A stretch of 64,000 nt of DNA from Arthrobacter sp. MYb229 (lineage in GTDB: Bacteria > Actinomycetota > Actinomycetes > Actinomycetales > Micrococcaceae). A model generated the notes under the pieces. That model was not told the DNA's origin and did not search any database. It was given only the letters and a program-made list of their open reading frames with translations. Shown one piece after another: positions 55,052-63,604 of this stretch; within the stretch, counting starts at the first letter, position 1; every line of letters starts with the position of its first letter. Position numbers and translations under genes: made by a program. The stretch lies in assembly GCF_002975405.1 (NCBI RefSeq), contig NZ_PCPS01000001.1:806001-870000 (forward strand), written 5' to 3'.

Positions 55052-56641
55052 ATGAGCGATAACACGCAGCCGGCTTCAAGCCGGCGAGCTTTGCGTGAAA
55101 AGCGGCGCGCTGAAATGGAAGCCATGCTGGCGAGCAGTAAAGCCGAGCAGGACGCCAAGCAGCTCGCTGATCAGAAGGCAACTGAAAAGAAGGATGCAAA
55201 GCCTTCGGCAGGTGCCAGCCCAGCTGACCCGAAAACTTCCTCCCCTGCCCCAAAAGCCCCTGCAAAGCCGGTAGCTGGCGCGCAGCAAGGCCAAGGTTCG
55301 AATAAGCCGGCAGCGGCGAAGACCCCGTCCGCGACGCCGGCGAATGCTCCGACCGCGGCCGGCAAGGCTGCCGAGCCGAAGCAGGCCGCCGAGAAACCCG
55401 CCGAACAGGCGAAGACCGTAGCGCCGGCTAAAAAGACCGCACAAGCCAAGGCCGCACCGTCGCCGGCCAAGCCTGGACAGGCTAAGGGGACGCCAACTCC
55501 GGCAAGGCCGACTTCCAGCGCTCCGAAGGCCAAGCCCGCGGCTGGTTCAGTACCGGCTGCCGACACGTCGCACGATGCAGCGGATAAGCCAATGGGGGAG
55601 CGCGCTTCCTTGCGCCGCGCTCGCGACCGAGAAGCGCTACGTGAGCGTCGACGCCTTGAAGAAGAAGTCGGCGCACTCACCACAAACATTCCAACGGTCG
55701 AACCAGCCGAAGATCCGAAGCCACTGACTCGCCGTCAGCTACGACTTCAGTCGCTAGCGGAACAGAATCCGGACGCTGCAGATCAGAAGCAGGGCGCCGC
55801 TAAGCCGGTGGCCAAGCCAAAGCCTACAGACGACTCGCCGGAAACCACCGTGATGAGTGTGGAGGAAGCGCTAGCCGCACGGCGTTCACATGCGCCCGAA
55901 ACACTTGTTGATCCGAATCTTTTGAATGATGATGACGGTGAGATTGATCTCGAAGTTCTTGCCCATCAGCGCGAGATGGCGGCACGTGCAGCCATCATTT
56001 CTCGCCGGGCCGCAGAACGCGAACGGCTCCGGATTGAGAACGCCAAGAGTGGCAAGGAACAGGCCCTGTCTGATCCGTTCACCGGGGCTCTGGGCAATAT
56101 TCGCGAAGTCGAAGACCGCATCGCCAAGACCGGCGTGCGGGGCCCGCAGACCGAAAGTGTTTCGCTAGATCTTGATTCCAGCGGCAAATTATCTGACAAA
56201 CTGAAGCACAATTCGCAGGCTGCCAAGAAGCCAAGCAATGCGAAAGCTCCGCTAAAACCAGCGCCAAAAACTGTAAAGCCTGTAGTCAAGTCCGAGTTGA
56301 AGGCTGGAACTGGCAAAACTTCGCCGGCAGCGCCCAAGCCTCAGGCGATGCCAGCGCCGAAACCTGCAGCAAAATCCGCAAGCAAGCCAGCATCGGGTTC
56401 AAAGCCCAAGGCACCGGCCTCATCGGTTCCCGCTCCAGCTGAAGCTGGGGCCACACAAGGGAATGTGGAAATGCCGCGCATCGATGCGGTGAATGCCCAA
56501 GGCCTGCAGCCTCTGGACGCTCAGACCCACGGTGTGCGACGAGCAAATAACAGGCTGATTGCTATGATCGCGGCGCTCAGCGTCGGCGGTGCAGCGCTTG
56601 TTGCGGGCATCGTCATGTTGATCAGTTCGCTTACTTCGTAG
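55052..56641 (+). CDS. Low-complexity, C-terminally membrane-anchored protein
   Basis: This 529-residue protein is Ala/Pro/Lys-rich for most of its length (15-190), with short charged helices such as EALREKRRAEMEAML-like segments at the start and RRARDREALRERRRLEEEV near 190. It has one membrane helix at the very end (LIAMIAALSVGGAALVAGIVMLI, then a short SSLTS tail), so it is a cytoplasmic tail-anchored protein. The Ala/Pro-rich stretches look disordered. It lies between nadD and rsfS, where related actinobacteria also have such genes. Function is unknown. Confidence 0.75.
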   Translation: MSDNTQPASSRRALREKRRAEMEAMLASSKAEQDAKQLADQKATEKKDAKPSAGASPADPKTSSPAPKAPAKPVAGAQQGQGSNKPAAAKTPSATPANAPTAAGKAAEPKQAAEKPAEQAKTVAPAKKTAQAKAAPSPAKPGQAKGTPTPARPTSSAPKAKPAAGSVPAADTSHDAADKPMGERASLRRARDREALRERRRLEEEVGALTTNIPTVEPAEDPKPLTRRQLRLQSLAEQNPDAADQKQGAAKPVAKPKPTDDSPETTVMSVEEALAARRSHAPETLVDPNLLNDDDGEIDLEVLAHQREMAARAAIISRRAAERERLRIENAKSGKEQALSDPFTGALGNIREVEDRIAKTGVRGPQTESVSLDLDSSGKLSDKLKHNSQAAKKPSNAKAPLKPAPKTVKPVVKSELKAGTGKTSPAAPKPQAMPAPKPAAKSASKPASGSKPKAPASSVPAPAEAGATQGNVEMPRIDAVNAQGLQPLDAQTHGVRRANNRLIAMIAALSVGGAALVAGIVMLISSLTS

Positions 56642-56689
56642 GACAATTAAGTTCTTGATCTATACCTCTAAAAGGAGACACCCCACTTC

Positions 56690-57058
56690 ATGGGAGCACA
56701 CGCAGACTCTATCGCCCTCGTTAACGTTGCAGCATTGGCCGCATCGGACAAGTTGGCAGAAGACATTGTGGCACTTGATGTCGCCGAACGACTGGGCGTA
56801 ACCGACGCGTTCCTTATCGTCTCCGGTGGCTCTGAGCCACAGGTAAACGCAATTGTTGATGAGATCCAGGCCAAAGTACTCGAAAAGTTTGAGATGCGCC
56901 CGGTACGTCGCGAGGGATTCGGCAGGGGGCGTTGGGTCCTTCTGGATTACGGCGACGTTGTTGTTCACGTACAGCACCAGGAAGACCGCGTTTTTTACGC
57001 TCTAGAGCGACTATGGTCGGACTGCCCAGTCATTGAACTTGCTACGGAAGCCAAATAA
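56690..57058 (+). CDS. rsfS: Ribosomal silencing factor RsfS
   Basis: RsfS binds L14 on the large subunit and blocks joining when nutrients are low. The 122-residue protein has the family segments ASDKLAEDIVALDVAERLGVTDAFLIVSGGSE and GRWVLLDYGDVVVHVQHQEDRVFYALERLWSDCP. AAAGGAGACA precedes the ATG. Its place after nadD is conserved. Confidence 0.95.
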   Translation: MGAHADSIALVNVAALAASDKLAEDIVALDVAERLGVTDAFLIVSGGSEPQVNAIVDEIQAKVLEKFEMRPVRREGFGRGRWVLLDYGDVVVHVQHQEDRVFYALERLWSDCPVIELATEAK

Positions 57059-57140
57059 AGCCCTAGTAGCATGGGATTTGCTTCCTGATTCGGCATTCAT
57101 CTATGATTAGTGAGTTGCCTTATCGGGTAGCAATCCTTTT

Positions 57141-57213
57141 GGGGGTATGGCGCAGTTGGTAGCGCGTCTGCATGGCATGCAGAAGGTCAGGGGTTCGAAT
57201 CCCCTTATCTCCA
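57141..57213 (+). tRNA. tRNA-Ala (anticodon GGC)
   Basis: A 73-nt cloverleaf: acceptor GGGGGTA/TATCTCC with the G3-U70 pair that marks tRNA-Ala, D-arm GGCGCAGTTGGTAGCGC, anticodon stem TCTGC/GCAGA around ATGGCAT (GGC), T-arm AGGGG-TTCGAAT-CCCCT and discriminator A. CCA is not encoded. The 3' end is repeated downstream. Confidence 0.97.
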
Positions 57214-57242
57214 CACCTTATCTCCACACCCTTATCTCCACA
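57203..57242 (+). repeat. Three tandem copies of the tRNA-Ala 3' end
   Basis: The 13-mer CCTTATCTCCACA occurs at 57203-57215 (in the tRNA end), 57216-57228 (immediately after) and 57230-57242 (with one extra C). Such copies are typical attachment-site scars left by elements that integrated in a tRNA gene. Confidence 0.9.
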
Positions 57243-57250
57243 AATGTGAA

Positions 57251-57293
57251 GAGTCGAGACATGGTTTACATCTGAGTCGCGACATGCTTTACA
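57251..57293 (+). repeat. Tandem 20-bp repeat resembling an IS end
   Basis: GAGTCGAGACATGGTTTACA (57251-57270) and GAGTCGCGACATGCTTTACA (57274-57293) are alike at 18 of 20 bases with a 23-bp period. The pattern recalls the tandem repeats at the ends of IS481-type elements; this is by memory, not a search. No transposase is nearby, so only an end remains. Confidence 0.6.
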
Positions 57294-57564
57294 AATCTTC
57301 ATCGGAATCCCTCGGCCAGCGGTCGGGGGTTTTCTGTTTTCGATCCCGTTGCCAAGAATCGGCCGCGAAATGACCTGCTCCATTGTGCCTTCAGGGATTG
57401 TTGGAACGCTAGGCAGTTTCACGCCAACGGGCCGTATCTGGAAGTAGTGGATAGATTGCTGCCTGACAGGGTGAGATTCCGAAATAACTCAGCCTATGCC
57501 GTTTTAAGCGTTGATTGATCTAGCGAGTAGAGTCGGTCTCAGAAGTTACTAGAGGAGAAAAGCC
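57294..57564. other. Intergenic stretch after the repeats
   Basis: Between the IS-like repeats and the YqeY-like gene I see no gene. The minus-strand frame at 57120-57422 is mostly antisense to the tRNA and is not real. Confidence 0.5.
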
Positions 57565-58023
57565 ATGAGCTTAAAAGAACGCCTTCGCGATGACAGCATT
57601 ATTCACCTGAAAGCAGGGAATGAGCTGGAAAAGACCACCTTGCGAAATATCTTGAGTGCCATCGGCACCAGAGAGAAATCTGGTAAGAATCCAACGGAGA
57701 TGACCGACCAGGATGTCGAGAACCTTCTCCGTAAAGAGGTCGCCAATCGAGAAGAAACTGCAAAAGTTGCGTCCGCGGATAGCCGCGAGGAGATGGCCAA
57801 GCGAGAATTGGCCGAAGCTGCATTCATCTCGACGTACTTGCCGAAGGTACTGACCGAGGATGAGGCTCAGGGCATCGTGGATCGGATTATGGCGGAACTT
57901 TCCGCCGATCATGCACTCACCATGAAAGATATGGGCTCTGCGATGAAGGCGGTAGGCGCTGAAATCGCTGGACGTTTTGATGGTAAGGCTGTATCGCAAA
58001 TGGTGCGCGCCAAACTTAGCTAA
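57565..58023 (+). CDS. GatB/YqeY domain-containing protein
   Basis: This 152-residue cytoplasmic protein matches the stand-alone YqeY domain: SLKERLRDDSIIHLKAGNELEKTTLRNILSAI at the start and MKAVGAEIAGRFDGKAVSQMVRAKL at the end. YqeY-like proteins resemble the tail of GatB and may help tRNA-dependent amidation or bind tRNA; the role is not settled. AGAGGAGAAAAG precedes the ATG. It is a single gene with its own terminator, between two tRNA-Ala genes. Confidence 0.9.
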   Translation: MSLKERLRDDSIIHLKAGNELEKTTLRNILSAIGTREKSGKNPTEMTDQDVENLLRKEVANREETAKVASADSREEMAKRELAEAAFISTYLPKVLTEDEAQGIVDRIMAELSADHALTMKDMGSAMKAVGAEIAGRFDGKAVSQMVRAKLS

Positions 58024-58399
58024 TTGGCCCCCCATGGTCTACCTTGGGGTCAATCCAGGGAGATTACGGTAGAAACACTGCCTGCAGACCGCAATGGCAA
58101 TTGAAATTCGGGGTACCAAGCCGTGAACGTGGCTTGGTACCCCGAATTTTCCATTTACGCACGTATTGCAATGCTCGTTCGTGAAAACACACGTCAAGCA
58201 TTGCCTGACGTCAGGATTTGCATTAATCAGCGACAGAATATTGGCAATGAGAACGGTTGTTCCTCGACGCCGACTTAAGCGATCGCCCGGAGCTCTACCT
58301 GCGTGGTCAATCCTTGATGGTAATCCTCAAATTTTACAGACCCGCGAATGCATTATTCTGCTCCTCGAAGATGCAGGGGAGTAGGATCATTGGTGTTGA
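58024..58399. other. Intergenic region between the YqeY gene and tRNA-Ala(CGC)
   Basis: It contains the terminator at 58104-58149 and, after that, about 250 bases in which short frames have no supporting signals. The promoter of the tRNA must lie here. Confidence 0.5.
58104..58149 (+). terminator. Terminator after the YqeY-like gene
   Basis: A perfect 19-bp inverted repeat (58104-58122 and 58131-58149, loop GTGAACGT) with A-rich and T-rich outer ends. Confidence 0.9.
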
Positions 58400-58475
58400 G
58401 GGGCTATAGCTCAGTTGGTAGAGCGCTTCGTTCGCAACGAAGAGGTCAGGGGTTCGATTCCCCTTAGCTCCACCA
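58400..58475 (+). tRNA. tRNA-Ala (anticodon CGC), integration target
   Basis: A 76-nt cloverleaf with encoded CCA: acceptor GGGGCTA/TAGCTCC with G3-U70, D-arm AGCTCAGTTGGTAGAGC, anticodon stem CTTCG/CGAAG around TTCGCAA (CGC), T-arm AGGGG/CCCCT, discriminator A. The antisense strand of nearly all of it is read as the end of the recombinase gene at 58411-60174, so the mobile element starts at its 3' end. Confidence 0.97.
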
Positions 58476-60174
58476 AAGAAGTATCATTCCAACGAATTGC
58501 CGAGTGCACGTCGAAAGACGAAAGCACTCGGCAATTTTGGTTTTCAGACCCTTTTTCACCGGGTCCGCGCAGATTAGTGGTTTCGGCGCTTTTCCCTTGT
58601 CTTAGGGCGTTCTGTGTCGTTTGGGCGGCGTAAAATTGCCTGAATGGTTCGGCAACCAGGATCGACGCATCATCGTCTTCGTTGACGAAGAACTTTTCGA
58701 CGAATGTCTTGTTGACGGTTCGACGCATCTCGTCTGTCGCGAGGTCATAGTACCGTGACACGCTTTGCAGGAGAGCAAAGACGTGATGCATGGTGCGGAA
58801 GCCAAGATCCAACGTTGTATCGATATTGGCAAGCTTTTCCTGTAGCGCTCCACGATGAATTGAGATCGCGAGCATACGCTCACGGATCTTATCCTTCGAC
58901 AACAGTCCTTCGGTTGCCAGGTCGAGAAGACGCTCTTCCTTGTCATTTTCTTCCTGGATTTTCGCCTGAAGGTCTTTCTTGGTTTCGCGAACAGACGATT
59001 GCTCGTCTGCTACAGCTACTTCCAGCTGTCGCTTCACTTCTTCTATATAGCCTTCTGGTAGGTCAAGGCGCGTGAAGGCAGCATGGATTGAGTCCTCTAC
59101 TCTGCAGACCGGTAGGTAGGATAGATCGCAGTTGCCGCGTTTCCGCTCGTTACAGAAGTAATAGGCGTAACGATCTCCCCGGCCTTTGGCCAGTGTGTAG
59201 GTCAGGACAGACTCGCGTCCTTGTGCATGGCATCGAGCGCAGTACAGCATGCCGCGGAGGTAATGGGAATGCACTCTGTCCTTCTGAGTACTTCCGCTGC
59301 GATTGTTCATAACCTCTTGCACACGATCGAACAACTCGATGCTGACGATCGGTTCGTGCCGTCCTGGAATATGTTGACCTTCGTAGAGCACGAAGCCCGC
59401 GTAGTACTGCTCACGGAGCATCTTGTGCAGGGTTGAGATCTTGAGCGGCGTGGATGGAAACTTGGCGGTACGGCGGGTTGTGAGTCCGAACATGGTCATT
59501 TCATCGAGCAATGCCGTGACTGAGTATTGCCCCGTCGCGTAAAGCTCAAAAGCCTTTCTGACGAGCGGAGCCCGCTCAGAATCCAACGCAATGGAGTTGA
59601 CCAGGTAACCGTCCACGTCCTTACGGACATTGAGGTAGCCAAGCTTGGCCTTGCCGATCGTGCCGCCGTTCTTGGCCTTGTTACGCATCTTGAGCTTGAT
59701 GTCTTCACCGGAGAGCTGGTTCTGGACTTGGTTCATAATGTCCGTAAAGGCTTCCATCGCGTCGGCGTAGACGCCTTCGCCGAAGTCTTCGCGAACAGAG
59801 ATGAGCTTTATTCCCATATCTTCGAGTGATCGGCGGGTAATGGCCGCATCGGTGAAGTTACGGAAGGCACGGGAACGGGCATAGATAATGACGTAGTCAA
59901 TGCCGGGGTTCTCTTTGAGGTACGTGAGCATACTGCGGAAGGCTTTGCGTTTGGTAATCGTCTGGGCGCTGACACCCGGCTCGACGAACTCTTCGACAAC
60001 TTCTGCGTTGAGGTCGGAAGCCTTTTGCAGGCCGTACTCGCGCTGGGTGGCAATGGAGTTTCCGTCCTTGTCGATATCCGTGGCGGTCTTCGTCTGCGCG
60101 GCTGAGGAGACGCGCAGGTACAGGACGGCTTTCTTTGGGGCGGCGGTATCTGGGGTTTGGGATTTTCGTGTCAT
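58411..60174 (-). CDS. Serine recombinase (large serine integrase) running into tRNA-Ala
   Basis: This 587-residue site-specific recombinase has the N-terminal resolvase domain with catalytic Ser23 ([10 protein letters not shown]) and [14 protein letters not shown], a recombinase domain ([15 protein letters not shown]), a zinc ribbon ([18 protein letters not shown] with [11 protein letters not shown]) and a coiled coil ([17 protein letters not shown]). The start ATG 60174 has AAAGGAG 8 bases upstream; the longer frame is not used. The last 21 codons, coding [17 protein letters not shown], are antisense to the tRNA, so the real C-terminus would change when the element leaves. It is the last gene of the XRE-ImmA-recombinase row. 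Confidence 0.92.
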   Translation of the reverse strand: MTRKSQTPDTAAPKKAVLYLRVSSAAQTKTATDIDKDGNSIATQREYGLQKASDLNAEVVEEFVEPGVSAQTITKRKAFRSMLTYLKENPGIDYVIIYARSRAFRNFTDAAITRRSLEDMGIKLISVREDFGEGVYADAMEAFTDIMNQVQNQLSGEDIKLKMRNKAKNGGTIGKAKLGYLNVRKDVDGYLVNSIALDSERAPLVRKAFELYATGQYSVTALLDEMTMFGLTTRRTAKFPSTPLKISTLHKMLREQYYAGFVLYEGQHIPGRHEPIVSIELFDRVQEVMNNRSGSTQKDRVHSHYLRGMLYCARCHAQGRESVLTYTLAKGRGDRYAYYFCNERKRGNCDLSYLPVCRVEDSIHAAFTRLDLPEGYIEEVKRQLEVAVADEQSSVRETKKDLQAKIQEENDKEERLLDLATEGLLSKDKIRERMLAISIHRGALQEKLANIDTTLDLGFRTMHHVFALLQSVSRYYDLATDEMRRTVNKTFVEKFFVNEDDDASILVAEPFRQFYAAQTTQNALRQGKSAETTNLRGPGEKGSENQNCRVLSSFDVHSAIRWNDTSLVELRGIEPLTSSLRTKRSTN

Positions 60175-60187
60175 GACGTTGGCTCCT

Positions 60188-60835
60188 TTAGGCGTGGATT
60201 GGCTGAGCTGAGAATGCTTGGGCTGCTGCTCGCGGCATCCAGCGCGAGCCTGACGTACGGCAACGCTGGGCGCGTTCGGTGATCCCGGTCTGCTCAAGAC
60301 GGATAGCCATGGCGGTTGGTGAAACACCGAAGAGCTGCGCGAGTTCGCTTGGTTTTTGGATGCCGCTGAAGAACGCTCGCTTGAGCAGCGCTTTCGGCAT
60401 GAGCAGGCACGCGGCGAAGTAGTCGGCAACGGATTCAGCATGCTTGCTTGACTGCGGTGCTGACTTGGACCCGTAGAGCTGCTGGGCGCGGCCGTGGTCG
60501 ATGATGTGCTTGTATTCGTGAGCGAGACTGAAGCGCTGGCGCGCCTTGTTCTCGTAGCGGTTAAGCTGGATGACCCACTCGGTGCCGTTCCAAAACGTTG
60601 CTCCGGAAACCGGCTGCTCGCAGTATTCGATACGGATCTTTGGCAACTGATCGATGATCATCTCGACCGGCACTGGCCATGTCGTGATGCCGTGCAGTGT
60701 TAGAAGCTTTGCAGCTTGGTGCTCGGCGATTCGTTTGGCCTCGTCGAAGTTCTCGATGTCCCGATCTGGGATAAGCGTGCGCAGGGTGGCCAGCACGCTG
60801 CGGTTGGTGTTTGGGGTGTGTGAAATATTGAACAT
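60188..60835 (-). CDS. ImmA/IrrE family metallo-endopeptidase
   Basis: This 215-residue protein carries the zinc-protease motif HEYKH at residues 106-110 (SLAHEYKHIIDHG) and the downstream helix ESVADYFAACLLMPKALL typical of DUF955/ImmA. In ICEs and phages such proteases cut a partner XRE repressor to release the element; the XRE gene lies directly upstream at 60885. The start ATG 60835 has GGAGGGC upstream. The gap to the recombinase gene is 13 bases, so the genes are cotranscribed. Confidence 0.92.
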   Translation of the reverse strand: MFNISHTPNTNRSVLATLRTLIPDRDIENFDEAKRIAEHQAAKLLTLHGITTWPVPVEMIIDQLPKIRIEYCEQPVSGATFWNGTEWVIQLNRYENKARQRFSLAHEYKHIIDHGRAQQLYGSKSAPQSSKHAESVADYFAACLLMPKALLKRAFFSGIQKPSELAQLFGVSPTAMAIRLEQTGITERAQRCRTSGSRWMPRAAAQAFSAQPIHA

Positions 60836-60884
60836 GCTGGATGCCCTCCTTTGTGGGTAGTGATAAAAAGTGATGGGTGAACGG

Positions 60885-61268
60885 TTACTCGTCGTCGCCA
60901 GGTGCAGGACCGTCGAAACCGGTGATGCCGTGTTTGGCTGCAATGGTTTCAAAGTGCGCTTCGATCTCACGGATAGCTTCGGGTGGCAGATCTTTGTACT
61001 TCGTGCGCAGGTACGGTGTCATGGCTGGGAAGTCTTGACCGTCAATGATCTTTGATTCGGTCAGTAGCTCGGTCAGGGGGATGCCCAATGCTTGAGCCAA
61101 GACGTGGACGGTTTCGATCTTTGCCTGAGTAATCTCACCAAGCTCGGTGCGCGTAATCGTGGCGGTATTTAGTCCAGTGCGCCGGGCAAGCTCGCTGGCG
61201 GAGATGCCAAGGCGTTGACGGTACTTGGTGACTGCTTTTCCGAGTTTTGTGGGATTGATATCTGACAT
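60885..61268 (-). CDS. XRE family regulator, ImmR-like
   Basis: This 127-residue DNA-binding protein has a helix-turn-helix at about 11-65 (LGKAVTKYRQRLGISASELARRTGLNTATITRTELGE) and a short acidic C-terminal part with ETIAAKHGI. Paired with the ImmA protease it probably represses the element. ATG 61268 is chosen (AAAAGGACG upstream) over a longer frame. Confidence 0.88.
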   Translation of the reverse strand: MSDINPTKLGKAVTKYRQRLGISASELARRTGLNTATITRTELGEITQAKIETVHVLAQALGIPLTELLTESKIIDGQDFPAMTPYLRTKYKDLPPEAIREIEAHFETIAAKHGITGFDGPAPGDDE

Positions 61269-61389
61269 GGTATTTCGTCCTTTTCTGTGCCGTATTATGA
61301 ACGGTTCGTTGCGACCGTGCAATGGGTTAAGACAAAACCACAACAGAATATTTGGCAAGGCAGGAAGTCCTACCTGACAAGTAGAAACG

Positions 61390-61412
61390 AGTATTCATCT
61401 GGTTCGAATACT
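61390..61412. promoter_or_regulatory. Inverted repeat upstream of the XRE gene, possible operator
   Basis: AGTATTC and GAATACT (7-bp arms, 9-base spacer) lie 122 bases before the XRE start and 27 bases after the ArdA gene end. The centre-to-centre spacing of 16 bases is plausible for a repressor operator; the binding protein is an inference. Confidence 0.4.
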
Positions 61413-61438
61413 GTCCTCTAAGGTCTATTCCCGGTGGC

Positions 61439-62035
61439 TCAGATATGGGAGTTGAAGACGAGTACTTGCCCATCGAAATCCATGTACCAGATGTCGCCGT
61501 ATTCCAAGTCGCGTACCAGGGCGTCGCGGTCGATTTTCACGTATGAGCGGAACGATTCAGGCACAGACTCATCGAGTGACGCCTCAAGATCGAGATCGTC
61601 CATCATTTGGTCAGCGTAGGCCTCGATACTGTCATAGGTACCAAGATAGGCATCTTCGAACTTGTGCCAGTCTTCGGGATCGAGTCCGGTGTGATCGATC
61701 CAGCAAGCGAAGGCTTCGCCGTGTTCCTTGATACCTTCAGCAATGGCTGCGATTCGTTCGATGTCTTCGTATTCTCCGAGCCGTAGGGTGCCGAATCCTT
61801 CGTAGTCATGAATGGCGTATTCTTCCGGTGTTTCACTTTTGGACGTGGCGAGCATGGCTTGGATTTCTTCGCGAATGGTGTCGATATCCTGAGTGGCATC
61901 GATCCATTCCCCGGTGAGATAGCCGTTGACGTAGTCAGCGAGCGATGCGACATAGATCGAGGGCGGTGTCTGCTCGATGCTTCGTTCATGGTCTTCGGGG
62001 CTGTTCCAAGTATTTGGCGTTTGTTCTGGATTCAT
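61439..62035 (-). CDS. ardA: ArdA-type antirestriction protein
   Basis: ArdA is a small acidic DNA mimic that inhibits type I restriction enzymes when an element enters a new host. The 198-residue protein is strongly acidic, begins PPSIYVASLADYVNGYLTGEWIDA, the ArdA hallmark, and contains EYAIHDYEGFG and EAYLGTYDS-like segments, with a typical end (YGDIWYMDFDGQVLVFNS). ATG 62035 with AAAGGAGG upstream is preferred to the long frame. Confidence 0.92.
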   Translation of the reverse strand: MNPEQTPNTWNSPEDHERSIEQTPPSIYVASLADYVNGYLTGEWIDATQDIDTIREEIQAMLATSKSETPEEYAIHDYEGFGTLRLGEYEDIERIAAIAEGIKEHGEAFACWIDHTGLDPEDWHKFEDAYLGTYDSIEAYADQMMDDLDLEASLDESVPESFRSYVKIDRDALVRDLEYGDIWYMDFDGQVLVFNSHI

Positions 62036-62135
62036 GAGGTGGTTCCTCCTTTCGGTTTGGTGGTAGTGATCCTGTGGCGGCAACGAGAAGCGAGATGCTT
62101 CGGTTGCCGCCACAGGGACCCAGAGAATGGTGCGG

Positions 62136-62423
62136 CTAGCGTGCTCTGCCCTGCGGGCGTGGCTTATCGCTGGTGCCGAAGAGCTGCGCGAGCACGTCAC
62201 GGCGTGCGGCTGCTTCACGTTCGATTTCCGCCATGGCTGATTCGGCTTGGGAGACTAAGTCGCTGCTGGCCTTTGCCTGCACCACGTGAGCGGCGAGGGC
62301 TTGGCGGATTTCTTCGGTGATGGTGCTGCCCTTCAGCTGTGCGATCAGCGTGAGCTGCATGTGGACGTCGTTCTCTAGGCGTATGGCAAGCGTCTTGACG
62401 CTGCCGGTGTTTTCGGTGGCCAT
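62136..62423 (-). CDS. Small DNA-binding-like protein (ribbon-helix-helix type)
   Basis: This 95-residue protein starts MATENTGSVKTLAIRLENDVHMQLTLIA, a pattern like a ribbon-helix-helix: a short strand, then helices to TEEIRQALAAHVVQA. The rest is a charged helix (AMAEIEREAAARRDVLAQLF) and a basic tail. Such proteins act in plasmid transfer or regulation; the family call is tentative. AAGGAG sits 8 bases before the ATG. Confidence 0.7.
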   Translation of the reverse strand: MATENTGSVKTLAIRLENDVHMQLTLIAQLKGSTITEEIRQALAAHVVQAKASSDLVSQAESAMAEIEREAAARRDVLAQLFGTSDKPRPQGRAR

Positions 62424-62536
62424 GATCTGGCTCCTTACCGGTTCGGCTGCGGACGATGTATCGGCGGATTTGCAGATACTGATGCTCGTTCTCGCAGCCC
62501 ACCGGCAATGAGCCTTGGTGGCCGCTTTCTGTGCGG

Positions 62537-63604
62537 TTAGGTTTTTCGTTCTCTCGCGATTCGTGCCAAGGATTCAAGCGCGAACTGTGCGTTCAGCTCG
62601 ATGCCTTCCCATCTACGGCCGATACCCTCGGCGACGACAGCGGTCGTGCCGGATCCCATGAATGGGTCGAGGACGACTCCTGGCTCTGTACCTGCATCGG
62701 TATGTGCGCAGGTTGGTGCGGCGGGTTCCCTGGTGGCGGTTCCGTCTTTGTGACGGATTAGCTGGCGGATATATGGTGCGCGGCATGCGCGGCAACGCTG
62801 TGCAGGGGTGGAAGCGGTGATGCAGCGAGTGGCCAGATCTTTCGGGAAGGTCGCGTGGTGCGTTCCCTGCGACGTACTGGAGGCCATGAGCCAGGAGTCT
62901 GTTGGGTTCTTACCTAACGGATGCGCCGTAATTCCGCGCTGTTTCATGGCTGCCAGTCCGGTGGTGGTGTCGGCGTTGGGGCCTCGCCATGATTCCCTAC
63001 CCTTTACAGACTTCCGGGGCGAGGCTCTGGGCTTTGCCGCCAGGATCTTGGGTGGAATACGGATGCTGTCCAGATCGAAGTAGTAGCCGCGTGACTGTTT
63101 CGCGAAGACGTAAATGACTTCGTGGGATGCCGTCAGTCGATCAGAGGCACTCGACGGCATGGGGTTGGTCTTGACCCACGCAATCTTATTACGCAGCACC
63201 CAGCCGCGCTTGAGCATGGCGCTAGCGATCCGTTCCGGGGCGAGCATGAGCGACTTGTACGGTGCGCCCTGATTCTGGTGCGCACTGTAGGTGTCGCCGA
63301 GGTTCAGCCACAAGGTGCCGGTGGGCACCAGGACGCGGTGCAGCTCGTCAGCGACAGCCAGAATGCCTTCTACCCAGTCCTGGATATGAGACTCCAATCC
63401 GATTTGATGCTTGTGGCCGTAGTTCCTCAGGGAGAAGTATGGCGGGCTGGTAACGCAGGAATCGACCGATCCGGCTTCAAGGGTTTTGAGGGTGGCCAGG
63501 GCGTCGCCGACGTGCAGCTTGCCGTGCTCCGTGAGATATACGGTCGGCTGACTGGAGTCAGGCGATGACCCAGGGCGCGGTGAGGGGTGAGTTGTTATGG
63601 TCAT
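62537..63604 (-). CDS. Orphan DNA methyltransferase (N4/N6, beta order)
   Basis: This 355-residue enzyme methylates a DNA base with S-adenosylmethionine. Motif IV (TSPPYF, residues 52-57) comes before the target part, and motif I (DPFMGSGTTAVVA, about 309-320) lies near the C-terminus, the beta-class order. TSPPY fits N4-cytosine or some N6-adenine enzymes; I cannot decide. A Cys-rich stretch (RCRACRAPY) before motif I may bind zinc. No restriction nuclease is seen next to it. The start ATG overlaps the stop of the next upstream gene by four bases. Confidence 0.9.
   Translation of the reverse strand: MTITTHPSPRPGSSPDSSQPTVYLTEHGKLHVGDALATLKTLEAGSVDSCVTSPPYFSLRNYGHKHQIGLESHIQDWVEGILAVADELHRVLVPTGTLWLNLGDTYSAHQNQGAPYKSLMLAPERIASAMLKRGWVLRNKIAWVKTNPMPSSASDRLTASHEVIYVFAKQSRGYYFDLDSIRIPPKILAAKPRASPRKSVKGRESWRGPNADTTTGLAAMKQRGITAHPLGKNPTDSWLMASSTSQGTHHATFPKDLATRCITASTPAQRCRACRAPYIRQLIRHKDGTATREPAAPTCAHTDAGTEPGVVLDPFMGSGTTAVVAEGIGRRWEGIELNAQFALESLARIARERKT

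Noticed and set aside
57120-57422. 100-residue minus-strand frame with GIRTPDLLHAMQTRYQLRHTP
   Set aside because: Most of it is antisense to tRNA-Ala(GGC) and its repeats. This is a known false gene type.
58411-60441. Full 676-residue recombinase frame with an extra 89 residues at the N-terminus
   Set aside because: The extra part has no start signal and overlaps the ImmA gene. ATG 60174 has a good ribosome site.
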